Of a DNA stretch of 64,000 nt, positions 7,743 to 16,057 are shown in pieces. This DNA is from Campylobacteraceae bacterium (GTDB taxonomy: Bacteria; Campylobacterota; Campylobacteria; Campylobacterales; Sulfurospirillaceae): assembly GCA_027050775.1 (NCBI GenBank), contig JALUBH010000007.1, positions 1 through 64,000 on the forward strand, read 5' to 3'. The notes beneath the pieces are model-generated. The model did not search any database, had not been told where the DNA came from, and saw only the letters and a list, made by a program, of their open reading frames with translations. Within the stretch, counting starts at the first letter, position 1. Every line of letters begins with the position of its first letter. Both the position numbers and the translations under genes were made by a program.

Positions 7743-9121
7743 AACCTAGAGTTCCGATGGGAGAACAGCCTCCGTTGCAACGAATAAAAAACTTTAAGTC
7801 AGTACCGTATGGCTACACAGAAGATGAGGCAGTAGAAGAGGCAGAGAGATGTATACAGTGTAAAAAACCCAAGTGTGAGCCTGCATGCCCAGTAAATATA
7901 GGCATCAAGGAGATGAATCTTTTAATAGCTCAAAGAAAATTTAAAGAGGCATATCTTTTAGTAAAAGATGACAACACTTTTCCAGCTTGCTCAGGTAGAG
8001 TTTGCCCTCAAGAAAAACAGTGTGAGGGTGATTGTATATTAAAAAAATTCGATGAACCTATTGCTATAGGAAAATTAGAGGCTTTTATAGCAGACTGGGG
8101 AACACAGCATAAAGTAGAAGTAGAAGAGATTATTGCTAACAATGAAGATAAACATGTAGCCATCGTAGGTTCCGGTCCGGCAGGATTGGCTTGTGCTGCT
8201 GAATGTAGAAAATATGGATATGCAGTAACTATATATGAGACGCTACATAAAGCAGGAGGTGTACTCCAATATGGTATCCCTGAATTTAGACTTCCTAAAG
8301 ATATAGTTGATGATGAAGTTAAAAAATTAGAAGACATGGGTGTTAAAATAAAGCTAAATCACACAGTAGGCCAAAATATATATTATTATGAATTAGTCTC
8401 TCAAAATGATGCTGTATTTTTAGCTATGGGGGCAGGTGCTCCAAAATTTATGGGTATACAAGGAGAAAATCCACTTGATGGTGTTTACTCTTCAAACGAA
8501 TTTCTAATCCGAGCAAATTTGATGAAAGCATATAAATTTCCAGAGTGGGACACTCCTATTGATGTAGGCAAAAAAGTCGCGGTACTAGGGGCCGGTAATG
8601 TTGCTATGGATGCTGCTAGAACTGCCTTGAGATTAGGAGCAGAAGAGGTGCATATCATATATCGAAGGACAAAAGAGTATGCACCGGCTCGAGAAGAGGA
8701 GCTACATCACGCACTCGAAGAGGGAATTATCTTTCATGAGTTGGTAAATCCTATTAGATTTCATGGTAATGATGATGGTTTTATAGATTATATGGAACTT
8801 GTAAAAATGGAGCTTATAGAAGACAAAAAAGGAAAATTAAATCCTACTCCTGTAGAGGGTAGTAACTTCTATATGGGAATCGATACGGTGATTGAAGCTC
8901 TAGGAACTGTACCAAATAGACTTTTCTTAGATCGCGCTCCAGAGATAAAAAAAGATAAAAGAGGCGTTATCATAGTAGACGAAAACCATATGACAAGCGT
9001 GGAAGGAACTTTTGCAGGCGGTGATGCCGCAAGTGGAGCAGCCACGGTTATAAAAGCGTTAGGTGAAGGAAAAAATGCAGCAAAATCGATACATGCATAC
9101 ATAAGCTCGCTCGACGATTAA
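7730..9121 (+). CDS. NfnB/GltD-like NADPH-dependent iron-sulfur flavoprotein
   Basis: A 463-residue protein of the glutamate-synthase small-subunit family. The N-terminal region carries cysteines for two [4Fe-4S] clusters (CIQCKKPKCEPACP and CSGRVCPQEKQCEGDC). An FAD-binding Rossmann motif GSGPAGLACAAE and an NADPH-binding motif GAGNVAMDAART follow, and the C-terminal FAD stretch GTFAGGDAASGAATV closes it. I chose the ATG at 7730, 9 bases after AAAGGAGG, over the in-frame ATG at 7721 that abuts the same ribosome-binding site. With no gltB nearby and an NfnA-like partner, NADH/ferredoxin/NADP transhydrogenation is more likely than glutamate synthesis. Confidence 0.87.
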   Translation: MPKIKPRVPMGEQPPLQRIKNFKSVPYGYTEDEAVEEAERCIQCKKPKCEPACPVNIGIKEMNLLIAQRKFKEAYLLVKDDNTFPACSGRVCPQEKQCEGDCILKKFDEPIAIGKLEAFIADWGTQHKVEVEEIIANNEDKHVAIVGSGPAGLACAAECRKYGYAVTIYETLHKAGGVLQYGIPEFRLPKDIVDDEVKKLEDMGVKIKLNHTVGQNIYYYELVSQNDAVFLAMGAGAPKFMGIQGENPLDGVYSSNEFLIRANLMKAYKFPEWDTPIDVGKKVAVLGAGNVAMDAARTALRLGAEEVHIIYRRTKEYAPAREEELHHALEEGIIFHELVNPIRFHGNDDGFIDYMELVKMELIEDKKGKLNPTPVEGSNFYMGIDTVIEALGTVPNRLFLDRAPEIKKDKRGVIIVDENHMTSVEGTFAGGDAASGAATVIKALGEGKNAAKSIHAYISSLDD

Positions 9122-9142
9122 TTAATATTACCTCCTAAATAG

Positions 9143-9182
9143 ATCGGGGGAAGTTATGTCTCAAAGCCTAGCTTCTCCCGAT
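9143..9182 (+). terminator. Terminator after the nfn-like pair
   Basis: The stem ATCGGG-GGAAG pairs with CTTC-TCCCGAT around an 18-base loop and is followed shortly by a T-rich run (ATATTTTT). It lies 22 bases after the stop of the NfnB-like gene. Confidence 0.65.
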
Positions 9183-9207
9183 AAAACCATATTTTTGCTA
9201 GTTATGC

Positions 9208-9236
9208 TATAATTTTAAGTAATTGACTTTGGTCAA
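9208..9236 (+). promoter_or_regulatory. Candidate nhaA promoter and operator-like inverted repeat
   Basis: A TATAAT box at 9208-9213 is followed after 9 bases by the inverted repeat TTGAC-TTTG-GTCAA (9223-9236). The repeat would fall at the start of the transcript, where a repressor could bind or a short 5' hairpin form. The ATG of nhaA is at 9264. Confidence 0.45.
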
Positions 9237-9263
9237 TAAAGTACCTAACTAAAAGGCGTATAT

Positions 9264-10445
9264 ATGAATATGATAGAGGGATTTATAAAAAAAGAGTCAA
9301 CTGCCGGTGTGCTGTTAATCATCGTAACCATTATCGCAATTTTACTCGAAAACAGCAGTCTGTCACCCATTTACAATAGCATTTTGCACACTCATGTTGA
9401 GATAAGATTTGGTAATTTGCAGATTGCAAAACCATTTTTACTATGGGTAAACGATGGCATGATGGCAGTATTTTTCTTTCTGATTGGACTTGAAGTCAAA
9501 AGAGAGGTTTTAGAAGGTCATCTCTCATCTTTAAAACAAGTTGCACTACCGGCTATCGCAGCATTAGGTGGCATGATGATTCCAGCTCTGATATTTGCTC
9601 TTATAAACCAAGATCACTCTTTTGCTATAAAAGGGTGGGCAATACCTACTGCGACTGACATAGCATTTGCATTAGGCATACTGTCTTTGCTAGGAAACAG
9701 AGTACCGGTATCACTAAAGCTCTTCTTGATGGCACTCGCTATCATAGATGACTTGGGTGCTATCGTTATAATCGCACTTTTTTATACAGCTGATTTATCA
9801 ACCGTGTCAATCACAATCTCCTTCATATGTTTAGTTATACTTTTTATCATGAACAAAATAGGAGTGACAAGAAAAACAGCATTTATCTTAGTTGGAACGA
9901 TACTTTGGGTGAGTGTTCTAAAATCTGGCGTACATGCTACTCTAGCCGGTGTGGCTTTAGCCTTTATGATACCTTTAAACTCAACCGATAAAGATGGAAG
10001 AAAATTCTCTATGGCCAAAGAGATGGAACATGATTTGCACTATTGGGTCGCATTTTTGATTTTGCCTCTTTTTGCATTTGTAAATGCAGGAGTTGATCTC
10101 AAAGGTATATCTCTTGATGATATGCTAGGTACCGTTCCCATGGGTATTATGCTTGGTCTTTTCATAGGTAAACAAGCGGGTGTGTTTGGCTTTAGCTGGT
10201 TGGCTATAAAATTTAAAATTGCCTCTTTGCCACAAGATAGTAGTTGGATACAGCTATATGGCGTGGCAGTTTTAACCGGTATCGGTTTTACTATGAGTCT
10301 TTTTATTGACTCTTTGGCATATGATGATACGCAAATCTACCATTATGCTGATAAATTGGCCATACTTATAGGATCATTTTTATCTGGCATAGTTGGTTAT
10401 CTAATTTTAAGATTTTCAAAAAAAAGTGTGCAAAATCAGCACTAG
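9264..10445 (+). CDS. nhaA: Na+/H+ antiporter NhaA
   Basis: A 393-residue inner-membrane antiporter of the usual NhaA length (about 390) with about twelve transmembrane segments. The ion-binding aspartates lie in ALAIIDDLGAIVIIALFY (the D163/D164 equivalents), and the family stretches IPTATDIAFALGIL and GIGFTMSLFIDSLA are intact. It expels Na+ in exchange for protons and helps salt and alkaline pH tolerance, which fits a marine or saline habitat. It is monocistronic, with its own promoter-like sequence upstream and a strong terminator just downstream. Confidence 0.96.
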   Translation: MNMIEGFIKKESTAGVLLIIVTIIAILLENSSLSPIYNSILHTHVEIRFGNLQIAKPFLLWVNDGMMAVFFFLIGLEVKREVLEGHLSSLKQVALPAIAALGGMMIPALIFALINQDHSFAIKGWAIPTATDIAFALGILSLLGNRVPVSLKLFLMALAIIDDLGAIVIIALFYTADLSTVSITISFICLVILFIMNKIGVTRKTAFILVGTILWVSVLKSGVHATLAGVALAFMIPLNSTDKDGRKFSMAKEMEHDLHYWVAFLILPLFAFVNAGVDLKGISLDDMLGTVPMGIMLGLFIGKQAGVFGFSWLAIKFKIASLPQDSSWIQLYGVAVLTGIGFTMSLFIDSLAYDDTQIYHYADKLAILIGSFLSGIVGYLILRFSKKSVQNQH

Positions 10446-10446
10446 C

Positions 10447-10478
10447 AAAAGTGGGTATAGTCTTTATACCCACTTTTT
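10447..10478 (+). terminator. nhaA terminator
   Basis: AAAAGTGGGTATA and TATACCCACTTTT form a perfect 13-bp stem around GTCTT, running into a T-tract. It starts 2 bases after the nhaA stop codon. The A-run on the other side may let it act in both directions. Confidence 0.9.
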
Positions 10479-10856
10479 AACCTTTTAATACCCTCTTTTA
10501 TCTCGTTACAAGTTGCAACTATAAATGTCGTAGTCCAATCAATCATGGAAGCAAATAGTGAAATATCAAATAATGCGCACGATATCCATCGTATTGCCGA
10601 TGTATCTGCTCATTTACAAGAGCAAACCTCAGAGATATCAAGTGTGATTCATAAAGCTATCTCAGATGCAAATCAAACGGTGAATGATTTTGCAGATACC
10701 TCAAAGAGGGTCCAAGAAATTGTTGCTAAAATTGATGAAATAAATAACATATCAAAAAACAATGTAAATAGTGTCGAAAATGTATCTCAAGCTGCCAAAC
10801 ACTTACACTCTATGACAGAAAAATTAAATAATGAGTTAGATGAATTTCAGTCATAG
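10461..10856 (+). pseudogene. Truncated methyl-accepting chemotaxis protein, C-terminal remnant
   Basis: The open frame runs from about 10461, inside the nhaA terminator, to 10856. From about 10503 it reads as the C-terminal arm of a chemoreceptor signalling coiled coil (QVATINVVVQSIMEANSEIS, later AHLQEQTSEISSV and AKHLHSMTEKLNNELDEFQS). The sensor domain, membrane segments and the hairpin tip that binds CheA/CheW are missing. An internal ATG at 10545 could give a 103-residue peptide, but no ribosome-binding site precedes it. I read this as the decayed end of a receptor lost by deletion next to nhaA. Confidence 0.75.
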
Positions 10857-10886
10857 CTTCTAGGTTTTAACACTGTCTCTAGATTT

Positions 10887-11522
10887 CTAAAGCGTTAGTT
10901 TTTTGATTGCAAATGATGCGAGAGTTAGGCCAAAACTACCTGTAACTCCCACAAAACTTCCTAACTCTTTACATTTTGGTGGTTCAGGTGAAAAAACTAC
11001 ATCAAAATCTTTTTTAAAGTGGCTTTTTTTCAGCTCATACCTGAATTTTTTTGCAAGCCCATCTCCGTGGGTTTTCCAAACTGAAGAGATTTGTAGTAAA
11101 GTGGGGTCTGTTTTTTTGGCTCCGCCCATTGAGCTTATAAGTTTGTGTGAGCATTTGTGAGCGATGGCAACTTTAGCACTCATATCGTCAATAGCATCAA
11201 TCACTAAATCAAATCCATTAAAATCAAATCCATCTACCCAATCAGGCGTAACCTCTACATGTAGAGCCTCTATCCCATCATATATCTTAGCCATCACATC
11301 GACTTTGATTCCGCCTATGTTTTCACTGCCTATTTGTCTGTTTTGATTTGTCACTTCAAAAGTATCAAAGTCTATAATAGTGATATTTTTGACTCCCGTT
11401 CGCCAAAGTGCATCCAAGCAAAATCCACCGACTCCCCCAACTCCAAGCAGTAGGATATTTGCATTTTGTATCTTGGCAAAATCATCCCCAAAAAGGAGTC
11501 TGCACCTGTCAAATCTATCCAT
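10887..11522 (-). CDS. tcdA: ThiF-family tRNA threonylcarbamoyladenosine dehydratase
   Basis: A 211-residue member of the ThiF/MoeB/E1-like adenylating family. It has the nucleotide-binding motif GVGGVGGFCLDAL (about residues 26-38), the R-x-x-x-N equivalents in TNQNRQIG, and the catalytic Asp region DAIDDMSAK. The closing GSFGLTLASFAIKKL is typical of TcdA (CsdL/YgdL), which cyclises t6A to ct6A at position 37 of ANN-decoding tRNAs. It is shorter than E. coli TcdA (268 residues), lacking the extra C-terminal part. It overlaps surE by 8 bases. Confidence 0.85.
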   Translation of the reverse strand: MDRFDRCRLLFGDDFAKIQNANILLLGVGGVGGFCLDALWRTGVKNITIIDFDTFEVTNQNRQIGSENIGGIKVDVMAKIYDGIEALHVEVTPDWVDGFDFNGFDLVIDAIDDMSAKVAIAHKCSHKLISSMGGAKKTDPTLLQISSVWKTHGDGLAKKFRYELKKSHFKKDFDVVFSPEPPKCKELGSFVGVTGSFGLTLASFAIKKLTL

Positions 11523-12294
11523 TTATCCACTCATCTAGTTTTTCTATATCTTCACGAGCAGTCATATCGAGCTTTATGGGAGTAATTGAGACAAATCCAT
11601 CTGCGATAACACTCAAATCACAATCTTTAGTGGGATTTTCTTTGTGCCTAAGTGCGTGAGTTCCAAGCCAATAATACTCTTCTCCTCTTGGATTCCTATG
11701 CAGGTGGGCATCATTGCCATATACTCTATATCCGGCTTTTGTGATTTTATAGCCCTTGAATTCTTTTGTAAAAGGGATATTTATATTTAGAAATTTTCTC
11801 TCCCCAAGCGGAAAATCGTCATCAAAAATCTTTTTGACGATATCGTATATCACTTTTTGAGCCAATTTATAGCTATCTTTTGTCAAACTGCTAGGAGATT
11901 TGTCATAAACTTGAGATATAGCGATAGCCGGAACTCCTTGCAAAACCGCCTCCATAGCAGCACTAGCCGTTCCACTGTATGTGATATCCTCGCCCATATT
12001 TGAGCCCCTGTTTATGCCGCTGACTACCAAATCAGGCTTAGAATTTTCCTCAAAAAGTGCATTCATAGAGAGATAAACACAATCACTAGGCGTTCCATCA
12101 TCTAGTTTGAAAAAATCATCCTCAATAGCGATAAATCTCAAAGGTTTAGTAAGTGTCAAAGAGTGCCCGCAAGCCGATTTCTCGGTAGTAGGAGCAACTA
12201 CCGTGATATGCCCCAAAGGCCTCAAAGCCTCAACCAAAGCCTTAAGCCCATCACTCTCAAATCCATCATCATTTGTTATAAGTATCTTTTTCAT
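11515..12294 (-). CDS. surE: 5'/3'-nucleotidase SurE
   Basis: A 259-residue metal-dependent phosphatase acting on nucleoside monophosphates. The metal-binding DD of TNDDGFESDGL is at residues 7-15, and the conserved Asn/Ser loop appears in SGINRGSNMGEDITYSGTASAAMEA. Length matches the family (about 250). It starts 62 bases from the SpoIIAA-like gene upstream and overlaps tcdA downstream, an arrangement common in Campylobacterota. Confidence 0.96.
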   Translation of the reverse strand: MKKILITNDDGFESDGLKALVEALRPLGHITVVAPTTEKSACGHSLTLTKPLRFIAIEDDFFKLDDGTPSDCVYLSMNALFEENSKPDLVVSGINRGSNMGEDITYSGTASAAMEAVLQGVPAIAISQVYDKSPSSLTKDSYKLAQKVIYDIVKKIFDDDFPLGERKFLNINIPFTKEFKGYKITKAGYRVYGNDAHLHRNPRGEEYYWLGTHALRHKENPTKDCDLSVIADGFVSITPIKLDMTAREDIEKLDEWING

Positions 12295-12356
12295 AAACTA
12301 CCCACTAAATTTTTATGGATAACTATATCAAAAAGGGACTAAATTTATGCCTAAAA

Positions 12357-13094
12357 TTATGAAAGTATCCACTCTTTTGCACTGTCAAGCTGATCGTAGT
12401 CAAACTTTTTTACTTCTGGGCTGACAAAGTGCTTTCCTATCTCTTCGCCTATATCTATGAGAGAGGAGTTTGTGACGAAAGCTAATCTTTTGATATGTTT
12501 TTGATGCTCCTCTATAAATCTCACATGTGCTAAAAATTCAGAAAAAGAGTTCCATCCCGGAAAATCTTTTGTATAGATTATGAGACCGTTTAATTTTTCA
12601 TATTTTTGCATAAATGGGTCTATAATCTCTTTGGCTTTTGCAAAGTCTTCTTTGCTCAGAGCAGAGTTCGGCTCTAAGATTGCTATCTTGGTTTTTGCAT
12701 CAACTGTTACTTTTATATTCTCTTTTTTGTCTTCTTTGATAAGCCATTTTTTAGCCTCTTGAAGTTGATTGTTGTTGAAAGTTTTTATCTTCCCTGGAAC
12801 TGTAAAAGAAAAAACCTTTACTCCGTCTATAATCCACCCGATATCACTAACAACCGCTATCTTTTCCCATTTGAGAAAAAACATAAAACCGGCTTTTGCA
12901 TCATCAAGCATAGCTGAAAAATCATAACTATCAAAATCCTGACCTACATGGTAGAGAACTTTCAATTTATCATTTTTGTGGAGTTCTGACTTTAGTGTCG
13001 GCATAAGTACTTTTTCGTAATCTTCACCACTGACTTTTCCACTTAATTCAAATCCTATGACATTTTTGCCTATGACATTTAAAACTTTTATCAT
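12357..13094 (-). CDS. Tandem SpoIIAA-like (STAS-fold) protein
   Basis: A 245-residue protein. I chose the ATG at 13094, preceded by AAGGATCCGAA; the longer frame to 13151 would run into nfeD. It appears to consist of two similar halves of about 115-120 residues, each resembling the SpoIIAA-like/DUF3478 fold. The first contains YDFSAMLDDAKAGFMFFLKW and KIAVVSD; the second contains LNGLIIYTKDFPGWNSFSEF and RLAFVTN. Such proteins have no established reaction and may bind lipids or nucleotides. The duplication is the unusual point, since most relatives have one domain. Confidence 0.75.
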   Translation of the reverse strand: MIKVLNVIGKNVIGFELSGKVSGEDYEKVLMPTLKSELHKNDKLKVLYHVGQDFDSYDFSAMLDDAKAGFMFFLKWEKIAVVSDIGWIIDGVKVFSFTVPGKIKTFNNNQLQEAKKWLIKEDKKENIKVTVDAKTKIAILEPNSALSKEDFAKAKEIIDPFMQKYEKLNGLIIYTKDFPGWNSFSEFLAHVRFIEEHQKHIKRLAFVTNSSLIDIGEEIGKHFVSPEVKKFDYDQLDSAKEWILS

Positions 13095-13116
13095 TTCGGA
13101 TCCTTTGTAAAAAAAA

Positions 13117-13530
13117 TTATTTTTCCAATACGACCATATTGTCAACCACATCCTTGATTTTTACTTTATCTCCATTTTTATATCCACTTATATCATCTAG
13201 CGTTTTCCAAAAAGTTCCATCAAATTTTACTGCCCCGTCTTCTATGATGCCGATTCCTCTTACATGTGCTCGCTCTTCTTTTTTACTGCTTGGCTTGGAT
13301 AATTTGCTCATGAGAGTCTTTCTTAGAGCAAAAGCGAGTATTAAAGCCGATACAAATGCCGCAGCGATTTGCAATATGCCATTGTCAAACATATAAAAGT
13401 AAGAGATAGCAGAGACTATCACAAATCCGATTCCTACAAAAAAAAGCACGAAAGAAAATGTCAATGCCTCAAGTCCTATAAGCAATATACCCAAAGCCAA
13501 AAGCCAAGCCGCCGTGATTGTTTCTAGCAT
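13117..13530 (-). CDS. NfeD-family membrane protein
   Basis: A 137-residue protein starting at the ATG at 13530. Its ribosome-binding sequence (GTGGAGTAATAAT) lies inside the terminal repeat of the element at 13534-13803. It has three transmembrane segments (about residues 3-70) and a C-terminal soluble OB-fold domain (about 85-137) containing GIGIIEDGAVKFDGTFWK and KIKDVVDNMVVLEK. NfeD proteins pair with stomatin/SPFH proteins, and a stomatin gene lies just upstream, so the two probably form a membrane microdomain unit. The frame extended to 13692 is non-homologous element sequence and is not used. Confidence 0.87.
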   Translation of the reverse strand: MLETITAAWLLALGILLIGLEALTFSFVLFFVGIGFVIVSAISYFYMFDNGILQIAAAFVSALILAFALRKTLMSKLSKPSSKKEERAHVRGIGIIEDGAVKFDGTFWKTLDDISGYKNGDKVKIKDVVDNMVVLEK

Positions 13531-13533
13531 ATT

Positions 13534-13803
13534 ATTACTCCACTGACTAAATACACCAATTTTTGAAAAACAGAGACCAGGTTTGATGTGAACAGAAAAA
13601 TTTGCGGGACTAGCCATAGCTAATTCAATAATTTTTCTGTTTACAGATTGCCTAGTATCTGTTTTCCCTTCGGGTGCTTTAGTTTTGCCCATATACTTCG
13701 TTAGATTTACTTGACTTAGCTTTGGCTAAGCCTTCATAAATCTGCCTTGTCTATGAACAAAACTAAAACATCAAAAGTTGATGTATTTAGTCGGTGGAGT
13801 AAT
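13534..13803. mobile_element. MITE-like element with 22-bp terminal inverted repeats
   Basis: The left end 13534-13555 (ATTACTCCACTGACTAAATA...) and the right end 13782-13803 (...TTTAGTCGGTGGAGTAAT) are inverted repeats matching at 21 of 22 positions. The 270-bp unit holds no transposase. Inside are hairpins CTTAGC-CAAA-GCTAAG and ACAGAT...ATCTGT and an open frame continuous with nfeD that resembles no protein I know. It separates stomatin from nfeD, genes that are usually adjacent. The element provides the final A of the stomatin TGA stop and the GGAG before nfeD. No clear target duplication is visible. Confidence 0.6.
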
Positions 13804-14717
13804 CAAGCCTTTTTTGAAGAAAGAAATTCTTTGAAAACCGATAGAGAGCCTATGAGTTCTGCTGTTTCATAAGGAATTACTACTTTATCTTTGGATGGAC
13901 TTTTTGCCAATTCGTTAAATGCTTTGACTCTGTCTTTTGCTAGCATAAACTCTGCTGCTTTTGCGTTGTCTTTCATAGCTGTATTTATCATAAGCATCGC
14001 ATTTTGCTGACCTTCAGCAAGTTTTTCTTGTTCGTATTTTTTCGCATCCGCCATTCTCTCTATGGCATCTGCTTGCAAAAATGCTTTCTCTTTTGCACCC
14101 TCTGCTTCTTGGATTACCGCTTCTTTATTTGCTTGCGCATTTAGTTCTATCGCTCTTTTTTCTCGCTCAGCCTTCATCTGAAGGTTCATGGCTTCTTCTA
14201 TCTCTATGGGAACAGATATGTCTCTTAGTTCAACTCTCATGGTTTTTACACCCCATTTAGAAGAGGCTTCATCTATAGCTTGAAGTATCTTTCTATTTAG
14301 TGTATCTCTTGAGGAGAGCGTCTCATCAAGGGCTAGTTGACCTATCTCGGCACGAAGCGTAGTGGTAGAAAGATTTGAAAGAGCGGATTTAAAATTAACA
14401 ATACCATAAGTTGCTTTTTTGGCATCCTCAACTTGAATAAAAACTATGCCGTCAACACTGATATTTACATTGTCTTTGGTGATAACATTTTGATGAGGAA
14501 TATCAATAATCTGCTCTTGTTTTGTGAGTTTTGAAGCGATAGAATCCAATATAGGTATGATGATATGAAATCCCCCCTCAAGCGTACGATTAAATTTCCC
14601 AAGTCTCTCTACTACATAAGCATGAGTTTGTGGTACTATAACCACACCTTTTACGATGATAATCCCGATTGCGATGATTATAGCAAAACTGACGATACTA
14701 GCTGCTTCATATTGCAT
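13803..14717 (-). CDS. Stomatin/SPFH (band 7) membrane protein
   Basis: A 304-residue protein with one N-terminal membrane segment (about 6-28), an SPFH domain (about 30-190, containing VIVPQTHAYVVERLGKFNRT and GIVNFKSALSNLSTTTLR), and a helical C-terminal region rich in Ala/Glu/Lys. The helical region includes EAVIQEAEGAKEKAFLQADA. SPFH proteins build large rings at the membrane and organise proteases and lipids; NfeD is the usual partner and is encoded next. The stop codon TGA has its last base in the inserted element, so the natural C-terminus may have been slightly altered. Confidence 0.92.
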   Translation of the reverse strand: MQYEAASIVSFAIIIAIGIIIVKGVVIVPQTHAYVVERLGKFNRTLEGGFHIIIPILDSIASKLTKQEQIIDIPHQNVITKDNVNISVDGIVFIQVEDAKKATYGIVNFKSALSNLSTTTLRAEIGQLALDETLSSRDTLNRKILQAIDEASSKWGVKTMRVELRDISVPIEIEEAMNLQMKAEREKRAIELNAQANKEAVIQEAEGAKEKAFLQADAIERMADAKKYEQEKLAEGQQNAMLMINTAMKDNAKAAEFMLAKDRVKAFNELAKSPSKDKVVIPYETAELIGSLSVFKEFLSSKKA

Positions 14718-14803
14718 ATTTTTCCCTTTATTTTGTCAAGTATGTTATATTACTCTATTTTAATTTTTTCGTCAAGAAGCGAGGCTTTTTACCTCCTTCT
14801 TTA

Positions 14804-16015
14804 TTATTTGTTTTTTGTATATTTACCATATTTTATTAAAATTAATTTTGTTAAAAATGGACCTATTAGTTCGTGAATTAGGGTAGTTGCTATGATGATG
14901 TTTAGGATTATCGGCGCAATCGTCTCGAAGTCGCTCATGTCTTGCAAAGATAGAGCCAATCCGATTGCTATGCCGGCTTGTGGAAAAAGTGCGATACCAA
15001 GATGCTTTCCGATATTGTCATCGGCATTTGATAGCTTTGAACCAATCCAAACTCCAACAATTTTACCAATTATTCTAAAGAGTACATAGACGATAATCGC
15101 CAATGGCATTTGGGTTAGAAATGAGATATTTAAATGCATCGCCGAGACGGTAAAAAAGAGTAAGAAAATGATGTCTTTAAGGTGATTGTCAAACTCTTTT
15201 TTTACAAGGAAAAAGTTTTTTGAGAGGTTAGAAGCCACAATTCCCATCACAAGTGATGCTAGCAAGGGCTCTAGGGAAAAATACTGACTAACGCTGAAGG
15301 TTATAAATATCATCCCAAGAGTAGAAGTCGTCTTGACTCCTTGGTTTTTTTTAAAAACTCTATCGATAATCTCTGAAATAAAAGCTCCTGCGATACCCAC
15401 GATTACAGAAAGTACCACATTTTTTATTATATTGAAAAATAGGTGAGTATCTATAGAACTTGAGTCTATAAAAGTTTTAGAAATTATAACAATAAAGCTA
15501 AAAAATATAAGTGCAAAAGCGTTATCCATCGCCACAATTCCGAGTAAAAATGAGTTAAATTTTCCTTTTGCTTTTATCTCGTGGCTAACTGCGAGTATCG
15601 TAGCAGGAGCAGTTGCAGTTGCAAGTCCACCAAAGAGAATAGAAGCTATTATGCGATACTCATTATTGAAACTAAAATTTAAAAAGTCAAACATTGTATA
15701 AAAAGAGATGCTGATAAACAAAAAGGTAAAGATTGCTTCAAAAAATGAGATTGCAAAGATTTGTTTTAGCATATCTTTTAAGATATCATATCTCAAGTTC
15801 GCCCCAACCAAAACAGAAATGAGCGACAAAGACAAGTCGATTATAAAACTGCTTCCTTGGATAAACTCTTTTGGCACAAGATTGAAGCCGCTTGGACCGA
15901 TGATAACGCCAAGTATCAGATATCCAACAACATTTAAAATTCCAAGATTTTGCACAAACACTTTCATAAAAGAGCCAAGTACAAATATCAAGCCGATAAT
16001 TAGTAGTATCTGCAT
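14804..16015 (-). CDS. Kef/CPA2-type cation:proton antiporter
   Basis: A 403-residue inner-membrane protein with about twelve transmembrane segments of the Na+/H+ exchanger (CPA2) fold. Conserved stretches include LGVIIGPSGFNLVPKE, the asymmetric core ATAPATILAVSHEIKAKGKF and DNAFALIFFSF with an Asp in the expected unwound helix. I chose the ATG at 16015, which follows AAAGGATAAAG; the frame to 16051 lacks a ribosome-binding site. There is no C-terminal TrkA-N regulatory domain, unlike KefB/KefC. Substrate (K+ or Na+) cannot be told from sequence. Confidence 0.88.
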   Translation of the reverse strand: MQILLIIGLIFVLGSFMKVFVQNLGILNVVGYLILGVIIGPSGFNLVPKEFIQGSSFIIDLSLSLISVLVGANLRYDILKDMLKQIFAISFFEAIFTFLFISISFYTMFDFLNFSFNNEYRIIASILFGGLATATAPATILAVSHEIKAKGKFNSFLLGIVAMDNAFALIFFSFIVIISKTFIDSSSIDTHLFFNIIKNVVLSVIVGIAGAFISEIIDRVFKKNQGVKTTSTLGMIFITFSVSQYFSLEPLLASLVMGIVASNLSKNFFLVKKEFDNHLKDIIFLLFFTVSAMHLNISFLTQMPLAIIVYVLFRIIGKIVGVWIGSKLSNADDNIGKHLGIALFPQAGIAIGLALSLQDMSDFETIAPIILNIIIATTLIHELIGPFLTKLILIKYGKYTKNK

Positions 16016-16057
16016 CTTTATCCTTTTATGCTTCTTGCATAATTTTACCATACTTCT

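Noticed and set aside
7730-9121. Glutamate synthase small subunit
   Set aside because: The family fits, but no large subunit is nearby and the partner gene is an NfnA-like reductase, so the Nfn-type reading is preferred.
13531-13692. N-terminal extension of the NfeD protein by 54 residues
   Set aside because: The extension is inside the inverted-repeat element, has no similarity to NfeD, and a good ribosome-binding site precedes the ATG at 13530.
13690-13760. Fourth copy of the two-hairpin repeat inside the MITE-like element
   Set aside because: There is an ACTAAAGC match and two hairpins, but the core diverges (ACTAAAGCACCC) and spacing differs, so I could not call it the same family.
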